From positions 12,088,975 to 12,152,974 of the forward strand of contig NC_133777.1 of assembly GCF_003597395.2 (NCBI RefSeq): a DNA stretch of 64,000 nt. Reading direction: 5' to 3'. Shown piece by piece: positions 52,051 through 63,480 of the stretch (the first letter of the stretch is position 1; every line of letters starts with the position of its first letter). Below the pieces are notes generated by a model. It had not been told where the DNA came from, made no database searches, and worked only from the letters and a program-made list of their open reading frames with translations. The stretch comes from Chelonoidis abingdonii (taxonomy: Eukaryota; Chordata; Testudines; Testudinidae). Both the position numbers and the translations under genes were made by a program.

Positions 52051-54658
52051 ACATGTGGAAGATTGAATCAGGGACTTCCTGAGGTAAAACCATGAGCTGC
52101 TACAACTTGAGCGACAGAATGAATCCTCATGCACTAGGAGCTATACCAACTTAGACCCTCTGAGGATCAGCAACCCACATTCACCAGGGGGTTACAAAAG
52201 CACTAGGAAATAATATAGGCCCCTCTCTGCACAGGCAGGAGGAGGATGACCTACGTGGCCTAATAAACCATTTCCATCTCAGAGGCCCACTCCTGTGAGG
52301 TACTGAGTAAACCAGCTCCCGCGGATGTCAGCAGAGGTTCAGAGCCCTCAGGAGGCAGACCCAATATCTATCATTCTCTTGTTGTTTAATTTGGATTTTC
52401 AAAAAAGTCCCCATCCAGTGTTTTGCTCCCCATCCTTGCTCTTGGGTCTGGGACGGCAGCAGCAGCAATATGATCTGCCATCAGCATCCCTTGGAAAGTT
52501 CTTAACAGAGTTCAGCTTTAAGAGGTGGGGAGAGGGGGCGCGTCACAGATTATCCTTAAATAACAGAAAGCAAATACACCCTCCATTCCCATCCACATGT
52601 TCTGTCACAGGAGGGATTGGTACAGGGGACAAACCAGGCTTCCTAAACCCCATCTAATCAAGTCAATACAGATTGTTTTATTGGCTTTGGGGGAGAGTAT
52701 CTTTATTTCCAGGAAGCATGTTCTGGTCATGAAGGATGTGCATGAAGGCTCTAAAAATGGACAAAGCCCTCCTGGCAGGGGTGGAATTAGAACGGAGAAA
52801 ACAGGGGATTTTTGCTTGTAGTGACTGACCTGATGTGTCCACACTGATTCCTAAGATCACAGATTTAAAAAAAAAAAAAAATCATTTCTCAAGTTGTGGC
52901 AGAAGAGCTTGCTCTGGACACTCTGATTCCATGGTTAAACTTGGAGGCTGGTGCTTTTGTTCTTATTTTCTAAGCATCTGATGTAAAAATCAGCTCATTG
53001 CCTGATTGCTGAGCCTTGACAGACTCTCCGCCTCTAGGGAAATCCCATGGCCTCATCAGATTCATTGTCCATTTGCCCTTTTCAGAATGCAGAATCCAAA
53101 CAATTTCCTATCTAGGTCCTTCTTCCACACAAAGGAATGGAGGCCAGCATTTCCTAGTTCATAGTATAGGGCTACTGAATGGAAATTGGGGAGCAGAGAG
53201 CTCTGCTTGTAGAATGGGGGATCAGGAAAAGGAGGAACTGGAAGATCCATGCTCATGATATTAGGTGTGGGGGACTGAAAGTGGGGATGTGAGAGGTCAG
53301 GTGTAGGGGGAGGATAGCAGAGGATGTGACAAGGACAAGGGAGGTGAGCACACTTACAATATTTTGGAGTGGGATGGTGCAGTGGAGAGATGACAGGAGA
53401 GGCGACACCTCCATGCTCCAGAGATTGGGAGGATTGAGCACCCACTCAATCCTACTGACCTCAGTCCTACTGACCATTGAAAATCAGACAGCTGCCCAAA
53501 TATGGACGTGGGAGTCTGACTTTAGGCTCTAAGGATTGAAAACCATGGCCACAGTCCACAGCATCCCTGCTTGATATGCACCTACCAATCTTATCCTGCC
53601 CCATATGCAGTGGGGACTGAATAAACATGGAGAGTGAATTACCCTGGTGCTCCCAGAGAGGATTCTCTCTCCTGACTGGCTATGCTCAAGTGGAGGGGGA
53701 GGAGGAGAAATTTCCTGAGAATAGCAATATGAGAGAAAAATAGGAGTTTCACCAAATCCTCACCGCAATAAAAAACGTAAACAGATCTTTCAGTTTTCGC
53801 ACCCCTCAGCCAGACTCACTGCACCATGGGGTTGGGACAGCTTAGCCTAATACTAAACTGAAATTTCCATCCCAGAAGAAGTAGTTTGTTCTTTTTATTC
53901 AATTTCATTCAAAGGAAGAATATTAGAAACTCTGCTCTTTAGCACTTCATTAAACACTTTAGTTTAATAACATCCTCGGAGGAATTCCAATTCGGATCAC
54001 ATGAGCCGGGAGTAAACAGCTGCATCAATTAACCCCATAGTCTCTAAGGTGCTATTAGAAGGTGAGATACCCTTAGAAAGTGCCTATGCCTGCAATTAGG
54101 CTTAAAATACTTATGTGTCAATAGCTTCACTTATTTGTGTTCTCTCCTATTGATCTTGCTTATGTTTTCCACATTAAATGGTCTTTCTTACTTCATCAAT
54201 AAATTAGGTGCTGTTTAGATTTATTAACTTTTTTTTTTCTATTATGCTGCATAAACTGCTGGGCTTCTGCCCCTGCCCCCTACCCCTGGCTCCAACCCCA
54301 ACTGAGATTTGGGGGCTCCAACCTTCTTGACTGACAAATCTGTCTCACTGTTATTACAGGAACAGGGTTAAACAGCAGTGAGAAGTCAGGGAAATCCAAG
54401 ACCTAGATTAATTTTGTTAGCATTCACCCAAAAAGGCAGTTACTTGTCCAGAGCTGGGTTTGCTTGATGTGCTTCCTTGTTAATGGCTTCATTATTTTCT
54501 TCATAGTTCAGATCTGGGGAGGGCTTGTTTTTGGAACCTGCAAACTTAACAGAAAACCAGTGTTATGAAATTCCTGGTTTTGAGAGCATGTTGCTCAGTT
54601 GAGAAAGTTTGCTTGGGCCTGCATGTGGTGTTAATCCTCAGGCCTGGAATATAGGGTA
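52051..54658. other. unassigned; AT-rich block at the right
   Basis: 2.6 kb with no recognised mobile element or exon, apart from a poly(A) of about 15 bases at 52867. Frames of 60-127 codons lack domains. From 53925 to 54225 the DNA is AT-rich with TTTAGTTTAATAACATCC, GCATCAATTAACCCCATAG, CAATTAGGCTTAAAATAC and ATCAATAAATTAGGTG, which could be a regulatory block. Confidence 0.38.
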
Positions 54659-54666
54659 CGTTAGTG

Positions 54667-54780
54667 CAGTGTTTCTCAACAGCCAGCCTCTGGACTGGCA
54701 CCGGTCCCTGAGATCTCCCCAGCACAGTTTAGGAACAAGGCAGCAAGCCAGTTCCTGGTATCAAAAGGTTAGAAACACAG
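54667..54780. mobile_element. short hAT MITE with 7-of-8 TSD
   Basis: 114 bp with ends CAGTGTTTCTCAACAGCCAG and AAAAGGTTAGAAACACAG. Flanks CGTTAGTG (54659-54666) and TGTTAGTG (54781-54788) differ at one base. The interior CTGGACTGGCACCGGTCC and GGAACAAGGCAGCAAG are typical of one turtle hAT family. Confidence 0.85.
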
Positions 54781-54788
54781 TGTTAGTG

Positions 54789-55423
54789 CACATCAATCAG
54801 AATGCCCACCTAACTCGTATTCCACGGGATGGCCCTGATTTGCTGCTGTGTTGCCCACATCCCATATGAAGTCGATACAGGACACGCTTTCTCCCAAAAA
54901 TTTGAGCAGCAGTCACGCAAAGGGGTTATACATTGGATACAGATGTGTGATTGTGGACAACACACACAACACTGTGCAGGGCACTGTCCCTCAGATATAG
55001 ACTTGGTCCTGTATTTGTCATCGTATTGTCCTATATTCTTGGCAAACAGTCACCCTATGACTTTTACTGGGAAATAAGGTGATACCATTTCCCCAGGGTT
55101 GACACAAAGCTCTCTCCCTCTCAACCAAAATAGCTCCAGCTCAGGAACGAGGCTGTGATCTATGGAAGAATTTTGGGGCTTGATGATACAGCGCAGAAGG
55201 CTTTTTATCTTCCCTCTGTTATGTCCCCTTGGAGATTCTGTAAGACACAAGGTCTCTTGGAATCATTACTGAAGCTGTCACTACGACTGTAGGATGTACG
55301 CTGTAGGTGATTCAGAAAGTAGTGCCGGGAGGTTCTCTCACCCACGCATTTGGTTCCCTCCCTTCTGTTGTAGAAAGACATGAAGTTTCAGGAGAAACGT
55401 TGGTGCCATAAACATGAAGACAG
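54789..55423. other. unassigned sequence
   Basis: Nothing recognised in 630 bases. Confidence 0.4.
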
Positions 55424-55735
55424 AGCTGGTTGGGGCGGGGGGAAAAGGGAGACATTTTGGGGGGAAAATCAGTTCCCCCCCCGTTTTTTCAAAATTTTAA
55501 ATTTCAATCCTTTAAAATCCAAATTATTATTATTTATTGTGGTAACACCTAGGCACTCCAGTCATGGACCAGGACCCTGTTGTGCCAGGTGCTGTACAAA
55601 CACAGAAAAAAGAGACGCTCCCCACCCCCAAAACACTGAGGAAGACATTTTGTGAAAATTTCATGGAAATATTTCCCCAATTACTTTTTATTTTGAAATG
55701 TCATTGAAATTTGAAAAATTTTCACCAGCTCTGCT
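55424..55735. mobile_element. palindromic MITE hit by a SINE-tail insertion
   Basis: AGAGCTGGTTGGGGCGGGG at the left and GAAAAATTTTCACCAGCTCT at the right are inverted ends; AATTTCAAT and ATTGAAATTTG arms lie inside. TGAAGAC occurs just outside both ends (about 55417 and 55737), a possible duplication. Positions 55527-55645 belong to another element. Confidence 0.55.
55527..55645 (-). mobile_element. MIR-like SINE tail, reversed, nested
   Basis: ATTATTATTATTTATTGTGG, CACCTAGGCACTCCAGTCAT, GGACCAGGACCCTGTTGTGC and CCAGGTGCTGTACAAACACA. The best-preserved reversed copy of this tail in the window. Confidence 0.75.
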
Positions 55736-57029
55736 TGAAGACTTGCTGACACCTCACGTGAAAGGTTTTACTTTCTATTCCATTTAGAAACAATTCAACC
55801 AATAATTCGAATCTATATTTTTCATTTCTCATCTTTTGATTTTTCCATACAAAATTAAGGGACCTCTGGGGTATAATTAGGAATAATGGCTGAAATCAAG
55901 TAAAGGAAAATGTAGGATGATTACCATGAAAAGCTTCCTGTTAGATTCTCAAACTGGGCTACAGACATACCCCGATTTAGGCTTAATTTGGTTTTACAGG
56001 TGAAGGGTACAACAGCTGATATGAAGTTTCATCTCTAAGCAGGCTCTTCTGACCACTAGGAGCATGGCAGGCACATGTCTATACATTTAAGTCATGTGCT
56101 ACCTTCCATAACTCATTAACCCTTTAGTTTTTGGATTACGTCAATGTGCAAATAACATCACAAATGGAGTATTACAGCTCCTAGCAAGGAGTAAGCAGTG
56201 GCAAAATTGGAACCCTGTGTCTAGGTTGTTGTATATACAAAAACTGTGATTTGTACACCACAACAACTGCATAGTTAACTGCCTAACTACTCTCCTGCTA
56301 TTCACAAAAACTGTTTGCTCAGGTAACAGCATAGTTATAAAACAAACTGTGCATGCAAAACCATAGACATAAAAAAATCTCCCTTTCTTCTCACTATATT
56401 CCCCTCACCAGTGCATCTAAACTACTTTTAAAGGGCACCATTTTCAAAGGGGCCTCTTTTGGGCTTCCAATTTTGTGCCTGCAAACAAATTTGGCAGTAA
56501 TCAGTTACTGGGACAAACAATGGCACATAGATGCTTAACCATCTGATTGCGCCTGCAGGTAGCTAGACTCCTCTATTATATCATTTGTCGGCCATTGATT
56601 TTTTTTTGCCTGCAATTTTGTGTCTATGATTGATTGGGGGTGCAAAAATTATGGGACTGGTATTTGAAGCTTGTGCGATGGTTAAACCCCCCAGAGCCAC
56701 TCTATTGCTGGCAGTGCCATTCAGTGACATGTTCCCTAGAAAAGCCCCAAGCCTACAACTGAATCCATGAAGCAAGGCCTTTGCACTGGCTTGGTACCTC
56801 ATTGAAGTGAATGGGTCTCCACATGGGCACAAGAGTCTGCTTCTGTGGCTCTGATTATGGGATTGGGGCCCAAGGGTAGGCCAGGGTTAATCCAGACCTT
56901 TAACCTGAAACACATTGGTGGTTTCTAAGTGGTAAGAATGGCTCCTTGCTACGAGAACTTTCAGGATGTTGTGGAGCAAAATGGGTGCTGCTTTCTTTCA
57001 ATGAGCTGAAGTGGAGGCAAATTTCAATC
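55736..57029. other. unassigned sequence
   Basis: No gene. CCAATTTTGTGCCTGCAAAC (56466) and TTGCCTGCAATTTTGTGTC (56607) form an imperfect inverted or direct word pair, suggesting a decayed element. Confidence 0.35.
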
Positions 57030-57290
57030 TAATAATGTAAAGCAGCAATAACCATTATAATTAATTTATACAAAAGACATTATAAAATTACACTTGATGC
57101 ATTCAAATCCCATCCAGGAGCAGTGCTCGTTTTCCAGTTAAGCTATGGACTGTGCTAAGACAGACAGGGAAAGAGGTATTTCAATATTTCTTATAATTTT
57201 ATATTCTTTCTAATATCTCTCATGCTAATTTCATTATGCAACACAGTCAGTACCACGATGTAATTATCGAAAAGTAATTTTGCAATAAAT
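57030..57290. other. possible conserved non-coding block
   Basis: ACCATTATAATTAATTTATA, CATTATAAAATTACACTTG, CATGCTAATTTCATTATGC, CGATGTAATTATCGAAAAG and AATTTTGCAATAAATGG, with no repeat recognised. The TAATTA density is similar to the blocks at 16.4, 24.7 and 50.3 kb. Confidence 0.33.
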
Positions 57291-57634
57291 GGATTTAAAT
57301 GTGTTCAGGTCCTTTGTAAATTCAATCTCTTGGTAAAGGTGGATTGAGCAGGCAGGAAGAAGGATGCAGGGATGTTGGTGGGTGAAAGCTGAGAAGTCCT
57401 GTACGTCCCATGTCAGGGATCTAATTACACCAACTAATAACATCCACTTCAGATGGAAACTGATCACAGAGCTGTCCTCTCTCCCCCTGCACGTGCAAAG
57501 GGACTTCCTTCAGAGTGCACTCCAAACCCTCACAACAGCAATATGGGGGAAGGGCATGTGCCTCGCAGTGTGTCTCTCCAGTTCCTAGTACAATGGAGTG
57601 CTGATCCTGATTGGGGAGAAGGATGATCTCAAGC
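57291..57634. other. unassigned sequence
   Basis: Nothing recognised. Confidence 0.4.
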
Positions 57635-57765
57635 ATAAGACATGGAGCTGAGCCCTGGGAGATGGGTGCTTTATTCCCAGCTCTGCCAGAGATTTCCTGT
57701 GTGGGCTGGGGCAAGTCCTCTCTTTGCCCGACTTTCTATATCTGTACAGTAAGGATAAAAATGCT
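57635..57765 (+). mobile_element. MIR-type SINE
   Basis: GCTTTATTCCCAGCTCTGCC, AGAGATTTCCTGTGTGGGCT, GGGGCAAGTCCTCTCTTTGC and ATCTGTACAGTAAGGATAA, in sense MIR order. Confidence 0.7.
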
Positions 57766-59617
57766 TCTCCAGCTCACTAACAAAACGAAGGGAGATCAAT
57801 GCGTTTTACATCCATTGCCAAGATGGAAGGTGCCATTGTAAACATAATATAAAATGATTACGGAAAATGACCCTACTATATGGTCACGCAGCATTTCACA
57901 AGATCCAAGCAGCATTTCATTAGAAAACACTAGGCTTCAGATGGAAAGTGACCCATTTCACAAAGCAGGACTTGCAGTGTCCGTTAAATGGAGGACAAAA
58001 TCATTGGAGGGTTCATGACCTAGAAAGCTGCCTCTTCTGCACCTGTTTATCAGATGCCGCAGTCCATCCCAAGGGAGGAGGCTGGGAGAAAATAAAAGCA
58101 ACATTCTTTTGGTGATGGAGCTTTCCCTGAGGAAAGAACCAGCTCAAATGCAAAGAGAAAAGGAGTCAGGAATGCTCACATGGCAAGGAAATAAGAGATA
58201 AAGGACGAGTATTTGATGCATCTGGACATTAACTGATATACAGTAGATGGCACAAAATAGACGGTGTGTCTTATGTCTACTGCGATGCCCAAATGACCAC
58301 TTCTCTTCCTTGTTACCCGTTGCCCAGCCTTCAGTCTAGTCTCTACAGCTATTGTTGTAGCTCTCACTTGTGCCATGGCTAATACTGAAATGTGAGCTCT
58401 TTAGGGGAGAGACAGAGGCTTCCTCTGGCTTTGGAAAGACCCGAGTACCACTGCCATATTGATGATGATAATGTTGCCTGACAGTGAGTTCTGTGTTTGT
58501 GCAGAAGAGGTGAATATTTAGAGACAAGGAAATTCACAAGTAGTTTCCCCCGGGTGCACAGATGAATTTGTATCTGAGACCTTCATTTCATTTGTAGACA
58601 GAGTCCCAGTTTAGGCTGAGAAGAAGCTGTCTTTAGATTACTGAGGAAGCTGACCTCGCTGGAGACTTGACTCATAAACTCTGCCGCAAAAGTCTATTCT
58701 GGAGCAGCCAGCTCTGCCCAGCACCAAATTCTCAATTATAGACCAAATTGAATTTACAATTTGCTTTTGGGCAATGTGTAAATTGGCACTTCATTGGTTA
58801 TTAATGAAGTGCTAATTGCTCTCTGCAACCAATTTTCATGCAAATGACACTAGTGGTATTTGCACAGTCTTGCAATTTACAGTCTTACATTTGCAGTGCC
58901 CCGGTGTAAGGATGAAAAGAGATGGCAGCGTGTTCAAAAAGAAAAGAAGAAAAGAAAAATGTTAAAACTTTCAGTAGCAAAATAGCACTATTTCTTTTTG
59001 CCAAATGCTTTCTGTCTATTGATTGTGACCACGTCAGTGTTGACAGGGTTTGCTCTGAATTTAACAGGATCCCACAGCAGACGTAAACAAGACTAGAGGC
59101 ATTTGCAGCGGTTTTCACTGGTGAGGCAAGTGTATAAATTTGCCTGTAAAGCCACTGGTGCTAAGGCTGTCTGCATTACCAATTCAAGAAATGGATGCTT
59201 TTCTCAGTGACAAATGATGCCGTGTTGTGTTGCAAATCAAGAGTGGGCAGCTACTGAACTGTTTTGGCTTAAAGCTCCTCTTGGAAATAATACCTCCTGT
59301 AGGTGCACAGGGTTAGGGCCTGAACACATTTTCATCTACCTGCAGTTCTTGTGAATCCACAGTGCTTCTACCCTCTTGTGCTAAACTCGTGGTAAAACTG
59401 CTGTTTCCTTAAACAGGCCCTTGTTAGGCAATACATAAGCATAGTGCATGCCACATTAATATTGTATTATAACCAGCATGTGGGCAGTTATGTTAATCAA
59501 ATTATATTAGGTCTTTCCCACAATGCTATTCGCTCACGTCAAGATATATATCGCGAAGAACCCTGCAAAGATGAAGTCAGCTTTGGCACTGGAATATATG
59601 AAACCTGTCAAAGACAA
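57766..59617. other. unassigned; TAAT-rich block at 58720-58880
   Basis: No exon recognised. At 58780-58815 AATTGGCACTTCATTGGTTA is followed by TTAATGAAGTGCTAATTGC, an inverted repeat (CACTTCATT/AATGAAGTG) centred on GGTTATT. Its surroundings are AT-rich and free of known repeats. An A/G-rich run lies at 58930-58960. Confidence 0.35.
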
Positions 59618-60035
59618 GATACATTTGTTCTATGTCCAGATACAAGTTAGGAGGTGCCTTTACTGATTTGGAATGTAGTATCCAAACCAGAGATACAGAA
59701 AGGTACGCCATGATCACAGAAAACCAAGGTAAAAAGCTGATTGATAAATTTTAGCCCCGGGTGACGTACTGAGTGCGTTTAGCTTGTGAACAGCTCTGAT
59801 ATAAATATTGGTAGGTGGGCAGGGGAAGGGTGTTTTGAAGCAGACTTTCTGTGGATAGTAAACTGCATGAGAAACAAGCTTCCTAGAGGATTGGTAAAAT
59901 ATTAACTCTTTTTTTCTTTCTGCCCCGTACTGCTTTGTCTCTAATTTGGGACTATGGCTAAGCTTGGTTGCTTGGTCTCTCTTCTTTAATATTGAACCAC
60001 AAATGTGATTGAACAATTGGCTATACATTATACAA
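59618..60035 (+). mobile_element. LTR-like repeat, copy B (uninterrupted)
   Basis: Counterpart of 6904-7450. Shared landmarks are GGAGGTGCCTTTACTGATTT, GGAATGTAGTATCCAAACCA, GAAAACCAAGGTAAAA, AGCTCTGATATAAATATTGG, TTAACTCTTT, GCTAAGCTTGGTTGC, TTTAATATTGAACCAC and GAACAATTGGCTATAC. The AATAAA of copy A is lost (ATTTGGGACTATGG). The PLE insertion is absent, giving the ancestral empty site at about 60004-60016. Confidence 0.55.
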
Positions 60036-60329
60036 TGTCCCACAGTGCCTCTGCTTCACACTAGTGTCACTTACGCCGTCTCCCCTAGTTATGTCTTGGC
60101 TGATGCATTGGGGTGCTGGAACAATTTTTATAGTGGGGATGCTGAGAGCCATTGAACCAAACTGTAAACCCTGTATTTGATGGAAACCACTGCAAGCCAG
60201 GACACCTCGTTCCAGCACCTATGTGGTGCTTTCAGATAGCTCCACACAGGGAAGCGAGACTGCTGGAAGACAAGGGGGTGCATGGAGACCCCAAAGTACC
60301 TTCCATCTGATTCCAAATGTATCTATCTT
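60036..60329. other. unassigned sequence
   Basis: No gene or repeat recognised. Confidence 0.4.
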
Positions 60330-60469
60330 TTATACTTACATGGCTCCACTACTATAATATCTGAGCACCTCACAGACTCTAATGTTTTTACCCCCAGGAC
60401 ACCCCCGTGAGGTATGGCAGTGCTATGATCTCATTTTGCAGACGGGGAACTGAGGCAGAGAGGGGCTAA

Positions 60470-61035
60470 GGGTATATCTACATCACAGTGTAAAGCCCAG
60501 GGTTAGTAGGACTCAAGTTTGCAGACCATGGATTTGTTAAGCTAGGGCTGGAGCATCTACACTCATTTATAACCCCAGGTTAGGGACTGATGAACTCTGG
60601 GTCCCAACCTGGGGCTCCAGCATTTACTCTGCATGATTTGGGCCTGAGTCCAACCAACTATATCCCAGTCTTCCTAGCCCCCTCCCGAAATATGGCCACT
60701 CTAGCCCTTTGTTTGTGGTGCAGTGTGGGAAAACGTGACTGTCCACCACACTTGATTGTCCAGAGGACAAAGAAAGTCAGCCCATGGGATTGTGGAATAC
60801 TTTTGGCTCTGGGACTCTCAGACAACGAGTCCAGTAGGGATGTGTGCACACTGCAAAGTAATAAGACTGGCACTCTTGGTCCTGGCTTGACTTAGCCTCA
60901 GCCCCTTCACCCCTGTGAGGTCTTGGGATCCTGGGTTCAAGCCCTGAGGTAGTATAATTTGTATGTGGACGGAAGGGAGGTTAGGTCTGAGCCTGAGTTT
61001 GAACCCTGGGCTTACATTGTTGTGTAGACATACCC
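60470..61035. mobile_element. 566-bp MITE with TAA duplication
   Basis: Ends GGGTATATCTACATCACAGT and CATTGTTGTGTAGACATACCC. Long subterminal arms GTAAAGCCCAGGGTT / AACCCTGGGCTTAC also pair. Flanked by TAA at 60467-60469 and 61036-61038. The interior has no transposase; the 101-codon plus frame 60590-60895 is unrecognised. Confidence 0.85.
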
Positions 61036-61038
61036 TAA

Positions 61039-61085
61039 GGCCCAGAACCAAAGGGAGTACCAAAATAGCTTTGAGAATCTGGGCC
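61039..61085. mobile_element. 47-bp palindromic MITE remnant
   Basis: GGCCCAGAACCAAAGGGAGT and TAGCTTTGAGAATCTGGGCC are inverted ends. It is bounded by TAA on both sides (61036-61038 and 61086-61088), sharing the left TAA with the preceding MITE. Confidence 0.78.
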
Positions 61086-61190
61086 TAAGTGACTTGCCTA
61101 GGGCCATACAGGAAGCCCATCAGGGAAGTAAGGAATTGAACCTCTGTCTCCTGACTCCCAGGTGAGTGCTCTCATCACTGGGCCCTCCCT

Positions 61191-61614
61191 TCCCTCGTCA
61201 GTGTTGAAGGAGAGTCCAATAGCATTCAGTATTTCAGCAAGCTTCAGTGAAGTTAGTTGATACTGAATCTGTCCTATAGCAGCCTGGAAGTGGACACTCA
61301 GAGATTGGCAGAGTGAGGTGGGAAGCTGGATGGTGGAGTGTCAGCTGTGGGGAAAGGGCATTCCAGGTCCCCAGGAGAAGGCTTTCTCCTCTTAATTCAG
61401 AAGCTCAGAAGGTATCCTTTGGCCATAAGGGCCCAACGATACTGCAAACAGCACAGTGGTGCAGGGGGGAGAACACAAGTCCTTCTAGGGGGCATTTTTT
61501 CCAGTATGTGTTATATGGCCATTCTGAGTGATCTTGTGCAGAATGAACATCTCATCCTCAATGGTCTGCCTTAAGAATGATGGAATGGCAGCAACCAACC
61601 TAAGTCTGCCTTTC
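61191..61614. other. unassigned sequence
   Basis: Overlapping 72- and 78-codon plus frames, no domain; no repeat recognised. Confidence 0.4.
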
Positions 61615-61928
61615 GGTATGTCTACTCTATAAGCTGGGACTGTCACTCCTAGCTCCAACAGGCAGATTTGTACTAGCGCACATCAAGCTAGCAGGATAAA
61701 AATAGTGTCACTGTGGTCGCATAGGATGCAATGAGCTGGGGGCTAGCCTTTTTGTGCACATATGCATGGTGGGTTTTCACTACGCACGGCTAACCTAGCT
61801 ACCGCTCAAGGCAGTCCATGCTACTGCGGCTAAACTACTATTTTTAGCCACTAGCTCAATGAGAGCTAGTGCAGATCTGTCTGTGAGAGCTGGGAATGAC
61901 ACTCCCAGCTTATAGTGTAGATGTAGCC
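61615..61928. mobile_element. MITE with GGTATGTCTACTC / GTGTAGATGTAGCC ends
   Basis: 314 bp. Outer arms GGTATGTCTACTCTATAAGC and GCTTATAGTGTAGATGTAGC pair; so do CTGGGACTGTCACTCCTAGC and AGCTGGGAATGACACTCCCA. Inner arms ATAAAAATAGTGTCACTGTG and ACTACTATTTTTAGCC mirror each other. No target duplication remains. Confidence 0.8.
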
Positions 61929-62021
61929 TGTGTGAGGAGAAAGAAGGAAGAGTTTATATTGCTGACCTGAAGCCACTGCAGTTTTTATTTTATTATTTAT
62001 TTGAGAGGCTATTTAAGTTAA

Positions 62022-62955
62022 TAGATTCCTAGATTCTTAAGACCACATGGGACCATTAAATCATCTAGTCTGGCCTGTGTAACACAGGACACAGAATTTC
62101 ACATAGTCACCTAGGTACTGAGCCCAGTCATCTGTGTTTAGCTAAAGCAGATCTTTCAGAAAGGCAACCAGACTGGAACTGAAGCCATCAAGAGATGAAC
62201 AATCCACCACTTCCCTTTTTTAGTTTGTTCCTTAATCACCCTGACTGTTAAACAAAAAATTGTGCCTCATTTCTAAATTGAATGTGCCTGGTTTCTGCTT
62301 CCAGTGTCCAGATCTGTCTTTCTCCACTACAGTAAAGAGTGCTGTAGGACCTGATATTTTCTCCCCATGAAGGGAAGGCACTTATATACTGGCATCAAGA
62401 GTCTTCTCAATTTTCTTTTTCAGCATCTCACTGTCGGGTATTTGCTCCAGTGCTCAAATAATTTTTGTGGTTCTTTTCTGCACCCCGTCCAATTTTTCAG
62501 CATCTTTTTAAAAATGTGGATACCAGAACTGTATGCCCACCAACAGGTTCACCAACGCTGTGTACTAAGTAAAATCACCTCGGTACTCCTGTTTATACAT
62601 CCAAGGGTCGCATTAGCTCGTTTTGCCACAGCATTGCACTGGAGGCGTGGGGTCAGTTGCTTGTCCACTTTTACCCCTAAATCTTTTTCAGCATCGCTGC
62701 TTTCTAGGATACACTCCCTTATTCTGTAGATCTGGCCTGCATCCCTTGTTGCTGCATATATGATCTTACATTTGGCTGCATTAAAACACACCTTGGTTGA
62801 AAGGGCCAAGGTTACCACGTGACCCAGATCACTCTGTGGGACTGCCCTGTCCTCAGCGTTATTTATCACATCGCCAGTCAGTAGCGATTTTGTATTTACT
62901 TCCAAGTCACTGATAAAAATACTGAATAGCAGTAGGCCTCTTACCATTCCTAAGT
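62022..62955 (-). mobile_element. CR1 LINE, antisense, third subtype
   Basis: The left edge AGATTCCTAGATTCTTAAGA is a reversed CR1 3' terminus with two octamer-like copies. Minus-strand 62947-62549 reads LLLFSIFISDLEVNTKSL, then ECILESSDAEKDLGVKVDKQ and [14 protein letters not shown], the RT-to-C-terminal order of CR1 ORF2. The catalytic FADD box is deleted between ISDLEVN and the next block. The copy is 5'-truncated at about 62955. The 3' UTR differs from those at 9.15 and 17.8 kb, so a different subfamily is likely. Confidence 0.92.
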
Positions 62956-63219
62956 TAAGCTAGTAGCAGGGGAGAGAGAAGTGACTCATGGTCCAAACAT
63001 ACTCAGTGTAGTTCATATTTGTATTGGGATTATGGGACACCATCACATCTGGATATGGGTCCTAGTGCACAGAGCTCTAGTCAATGGTGGGTTTGTTGTT
63101 GTGGGGCTGGGAGTGTTTCTCTTGCTGATATAAGTGAAAGTATTGCAGATGCTTGCTGCTGGTTCTATGGTTCTGTGTGGGGGTTTCAAAGCTGTTTGTA
63201 AGGGATGGAGCTTGGGGAG

Positions 63220-63480
63220 TTGTCACAGTCATGCCGGTTGTGTCTATTGTTGCTGTGACTGCAGCTGTTGCTGAGATGCTGTGGTTGTTGCTGGTATGTC
63301 CCTGGCAATTGTTGCAGGAGCTGCAGAGACAATTGTGCTACAGATCACGGATCTCTGCAGACTTGTTTTGCTGATGTTGGGATCACTGCAAGTTTTGCTC
63401 CATTGTAAGTTGCCACATGCACTGCTGTTGCTTCTGTAGCACACAGCTGCTGTTTCTACATGGTGCCGCTGTTGGTGTGG
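63220..63480. repeat. degenerate GTT/GCT-rich trinucleotide region
   Basis: TTGTTGCTGTGACTGCAGCT, GTTGCTGAGATGCTGTGGTT and GTTGCTGGTATGTCCCTGGC, then CACTGCTGTTGCTTCTGTAG: loose three-base periodicity without a pure run. The minus-strand QQQ-containing frame here is compositional. Confidence 0.5.

Larger units (their letters stand above)
60330..61190 (-). mobile_element. MIR-type SINE, reversed, split by two MITEs
   Basis: Left part CCACTACTATAATATCTGAG, CTCATTTTGCAGACGGGGAA and CTGAGGCAGAGAGGGGCTAA. Right part GTGACTTGCCTAGGGCCATA, TAAGGAATTGAACCTCTGTC and TCCTGACTCCCAGGTGAGTG. The MIR reads straight through (GGGGCTAA + GTGACTTGCC) once 60470-61088 is removed. Confidence 0.85.
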
